A DNA stretch of 6,692 nt from Robiginitomaculum sp. (GTDB lineage: Bacteria > Pseudomonadota > Alphaproteobacteria > Caulobacterales > Maricaulaceae): NCBI GenBank assembly GCA_027071965.1, contig JALSYJ010000340.1, positions 1-6,692 on the forward strand. Reading direction: 5' to 3'. Position numbers and translations under genes: made by a program. Below are positions 4,910 to 6,692 of the stretch, piece by piece (position 1 is the first letter of the stretch; each line of letters begins with the position of its first letter). The notes beneath the pieces were generated by a model that searched no databases, was not told where the DNA came from, and worked only from the letters and a program-made list of their open reading frames with translations.

Positions 4910-6692
4910 GCAGACAGATGACTGGCTGGAGTAACCTGCACAGCCGTTACCTTGTATTCAGGACAAGATGTGGCCCAGTCTGAAAGCTCGGTTGTAATGA
5001 CATTGGAGCCGGATTCAGGATGATGAAATGTGGTGTAAACCACACCGGGCTGCACCCGCTCGCTGATTTTGGCAATCAGACAGGTTTCTCCCATTCGCGA
5101 GCGAATGGAGAGCATATCTCCGGTTTTAATGCCACGCATTTTGGCATCACTTTCATGAATTTCCAACTCGTCACGTGCCGCCCAGCGCATGTTTTGCGTG
5201 CGCCGGGTCTGTTGTCCAACATTGTATTGTGAAAGCAGACGGCCCGTGGTCAGCAATAAGGGGAATTTCCGGTTTGTTTTTTCTTTGGTCGGGATGAATT
5301 CGGTAATAAGGAACCTGCCCTTGCCATGGGTAAAGCTATCCACATGCATGATCGGGGTGCCTTTTGGAGCCTGTTCATTACAGGGCCATTGCACAGATCC
5401 ATGCTCATCAAGCAGGGCAAAGCTCACCCCAGCCATGGATGGTGAAAGCCGGGCAATCTCATCCATTATCTCTGAGGCGTTATGATAGTCCATGTCATAG
5501 CCCATGGCATTTGCCAGTTTTTGAGTAATTTGCCATTCAGCAAGGCCGGTAGCGGCTGTCATTGCCGGGCGCACCCGGTTGATCCGCCGCTCGGCATTGG
5601 TAAATGTGCCATCTTTTTCCAAGAACGATGTGCCTGGTAAAAATACATGGGCAAAACTGGCAGTTTCATTCAGGAACAGGTCCTGTACGATCAAAAAATC
5701 AAGACTGGACAGGGCTGCCTCAACATGAGTGGTATTGGGGTCGCTTTGGGCAATATCCTCGCCTTGCACATACATGCCCTTAAAACTGCCTGCTATGGCT
5801 TCGTCCAGCATGTTGGGAATGCGCAAACCCGGCTCAGCACTAAGTTTTACGCCCCATTCAGTTTCAAATTGCCGGCGCGTGATCTTGTCTGTAACCGAAC
5901 GGTATCCGGCAAATTCATGGGGGAACGAACCCATATCGCACGAGCCTTGCACATTGTTCTGCCCGCGCATCGGGTTCACCCCTACGCCCATACGACCAAT
6001 ATTACCCGTAGCCATGGCTAAATTCGCCATGCCGATAACCATGCTTGACCCCTGACTGTGTTCGGTAACACCAAGCCCGTAATAAATTGCTGAATTTGGC
6101 CCCCTGGCATAGATTCTTGCCATTTCCCGGATATCAGAGGCTTTTATCCCGCAAATCCTTGCAACTTCCTCCGGATCATTAATCGGATCGGCTGCAAAGT
6201 CTGCCCATTCCTTAAAACTCTGCAAATCACAACGCTGTTTTACAAATTCCGTATCAACAAGGTTTTCGGTGACAATCACATTGGCCATGGCATTTATCAG
6301 CGCTACATTGGTGCCCGGGCGCAATGGAAGATGTAAATCAGCACGAATATGAGGCCCGCTGACCAGTTCAATTGCCCGAGGATCAGCAATAATAAGTTTT
6401 GCACCTTCGCGTACCCGCCGTTTAATGGCTGATCCGAATACCGGATGGGCCTCGGTTGGATTGGCTCCGATCACCAAAATGACATCGGCTTCTTGCACCG
6501 AGTCAAAATGCTGTGTGCCTGCACTTTCACCAAAGGTCTGCTTTAGCCCATAGCCAGTGGGAGAATGACAAACCCGGGCACAGGTATCCACATTATTACT
6601 GCCAAAAGCGGCGCGAATAGTCTTTTGCACCAGCCACACTTCCTCATTGGTGCAACGCGAAGATGTAATGCCGCCAATAGCTTTGGCTCCGT
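4846..6692 (-). CDS. fdsA: Formate dehydrogenase alpha (catalytic) subunit, 3' part; 5' end outside window
   Basis: A molybdenum/bis-MGD formate dehydrogenase that oxidises formate to CO2. The frame stays open to the right edge: 17 codons upstream of the GTG at 6639 continue the conserved text (AKAIGGITSSRCTNEE), so that GTG is not the start. 614 residues are visible. The missing N-terminus should carry the iron-sulfur domains. CARVCHSPT (visible residues 37-45) has Cys41, encoded by TGT at 6570-6568, as the molybdenum ligand, with catalytic His42 next to it. NPMRGQNNVQGSCDMG (239-254) contains the catalytic Arg242. VFLPGTSFLEKDGTFTNAERR (349-369) and the C-terminal dinucleotide-binding domain (about 475-590, LLLTTGRLLSQYN) complete the fold. 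The sequence style and the fdhD partner point to the soluble NAD-dependent FdsA type, but the electron-transfer subunits are outside the window. Membrane or ferredoxin-linked forms remain possible. Confidence 0.93.
   Translation of the reverse strand, partial: GAKAIGGITSSRCTNEEVWLVQKTIRAAFGSNNVDTCARVCHSPTGYGLKQTFGESAGTQHFDSVQEADVILVIGANPTEAHPVFGSAIKRRVREGAKLIIADPRAIELVSGPHIRADLHLPLRPGTNVALINAMANVIVTENLVDTEFVKQRCDLQSFKEWADFAADPINDPEEVARICGIKASDIREMARIYARGPNSAIYYGLGVTEHSQGSSMVIGMANLAMATGNIGRMGVGVNPMRGQNNVQGSCDMGSFPHEFAGYRSVTDKITRRQFETEWGVKLSAEPGLRIPNMLDEAIAGSFKGMYVQGEDIAQSDPNTTHVEAALSSLDFLIVQDLFLNETASFAHVFLPGTSFLEKDGTFTNAERRINRVRPAMTAATGLAEWQITQKLANAMGYDMDYHNASEIMDEIARLSPSMAGVSFALLDEHGSVQWPCNEQAPKGTPIMHVDSFTHGKGRFLITEFIPTKEKTNRKFPLLLTTGRLLSQYNVGQQTRRTQNMRWAARDELEIHESDAKMRGIKTGDMLSIRSRMGETCLIAKISERVQPGVVYTTFHHPESGSNVITTELSDWATSCPEYKVTAVQVTPASHLSAWQENHALKTKTRLHQPEASL

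Noticed and set aside
6568..6570. Selenocysteine at the formate dehydrogenase active site
   Set aside because: The codon is TGT (cysteine), not TGA, so no recoding is involved.

Overview
The window reads as a chromosomal segment of an alphaproteobacterium of moderate GC content (by eye somewhat below 50 %). The lineage is inferred from protein character, not from a marker gene. The formate dehydrogenase/FdhD pair looks like the soluble, NAD-linked Fds type. The acyl carrier protein plus alpha-oxoamine synthase pair looks like the serine palmitoyltransferase module known from Caulobacter and Sphingomonas relatives. There are no mobile elements, RNA genes or CRISPR arrays that I can see.

Layout. 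Positions 1-12 hold the probable first codons of a minus-strand gene that leaves the window. Positions 13-262 are non-coding and contain a 14-base dyad. Positions 263-3005 carry a compact minus-strand unit, transcribed from right to left: a small acyl carrier protein (3005-2730), a serine palmitoyltransferase-like PLP enzyme (2725-1424) and a GNAT-fold acyltransferase-like protein (1402-263). The gaps are only 4 and 21 bases. Positions 3006-3345 are a divergent intergenic region. A plus-strand exported protein of unknown function follows (3346-4056). It converges on, and overlaps by 23 bases, the end of fdhD (4909-4034). fdhD in turn follows the 3' part of a formate dehydrogenase alpha-subunit gene (4846-6692, 5' end outside the window).

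How the genes fit together. The left unit looks like the first part of a bacterial sphingolipid pathway. The acyl carrier protein would present an acyl chain, the PLP enzyme would condense it with serine to 3-ketosphinganine, and the GNAT-like protein is a good candidate for the N-acylating (ceramide synthase) step. The ketoreductase and the dedicated acyl-ACP synthetase known from Caulobacter are not in the window. The right unit is formate oxidation: FdhD supplies the sulfido ligand needed by the molybdenum cofactor of the dehydrogenase. The exported protein between the two units has no recognised role. It shares its upstream region with the sphingolipid-type unit, but a functional link is only a guess.
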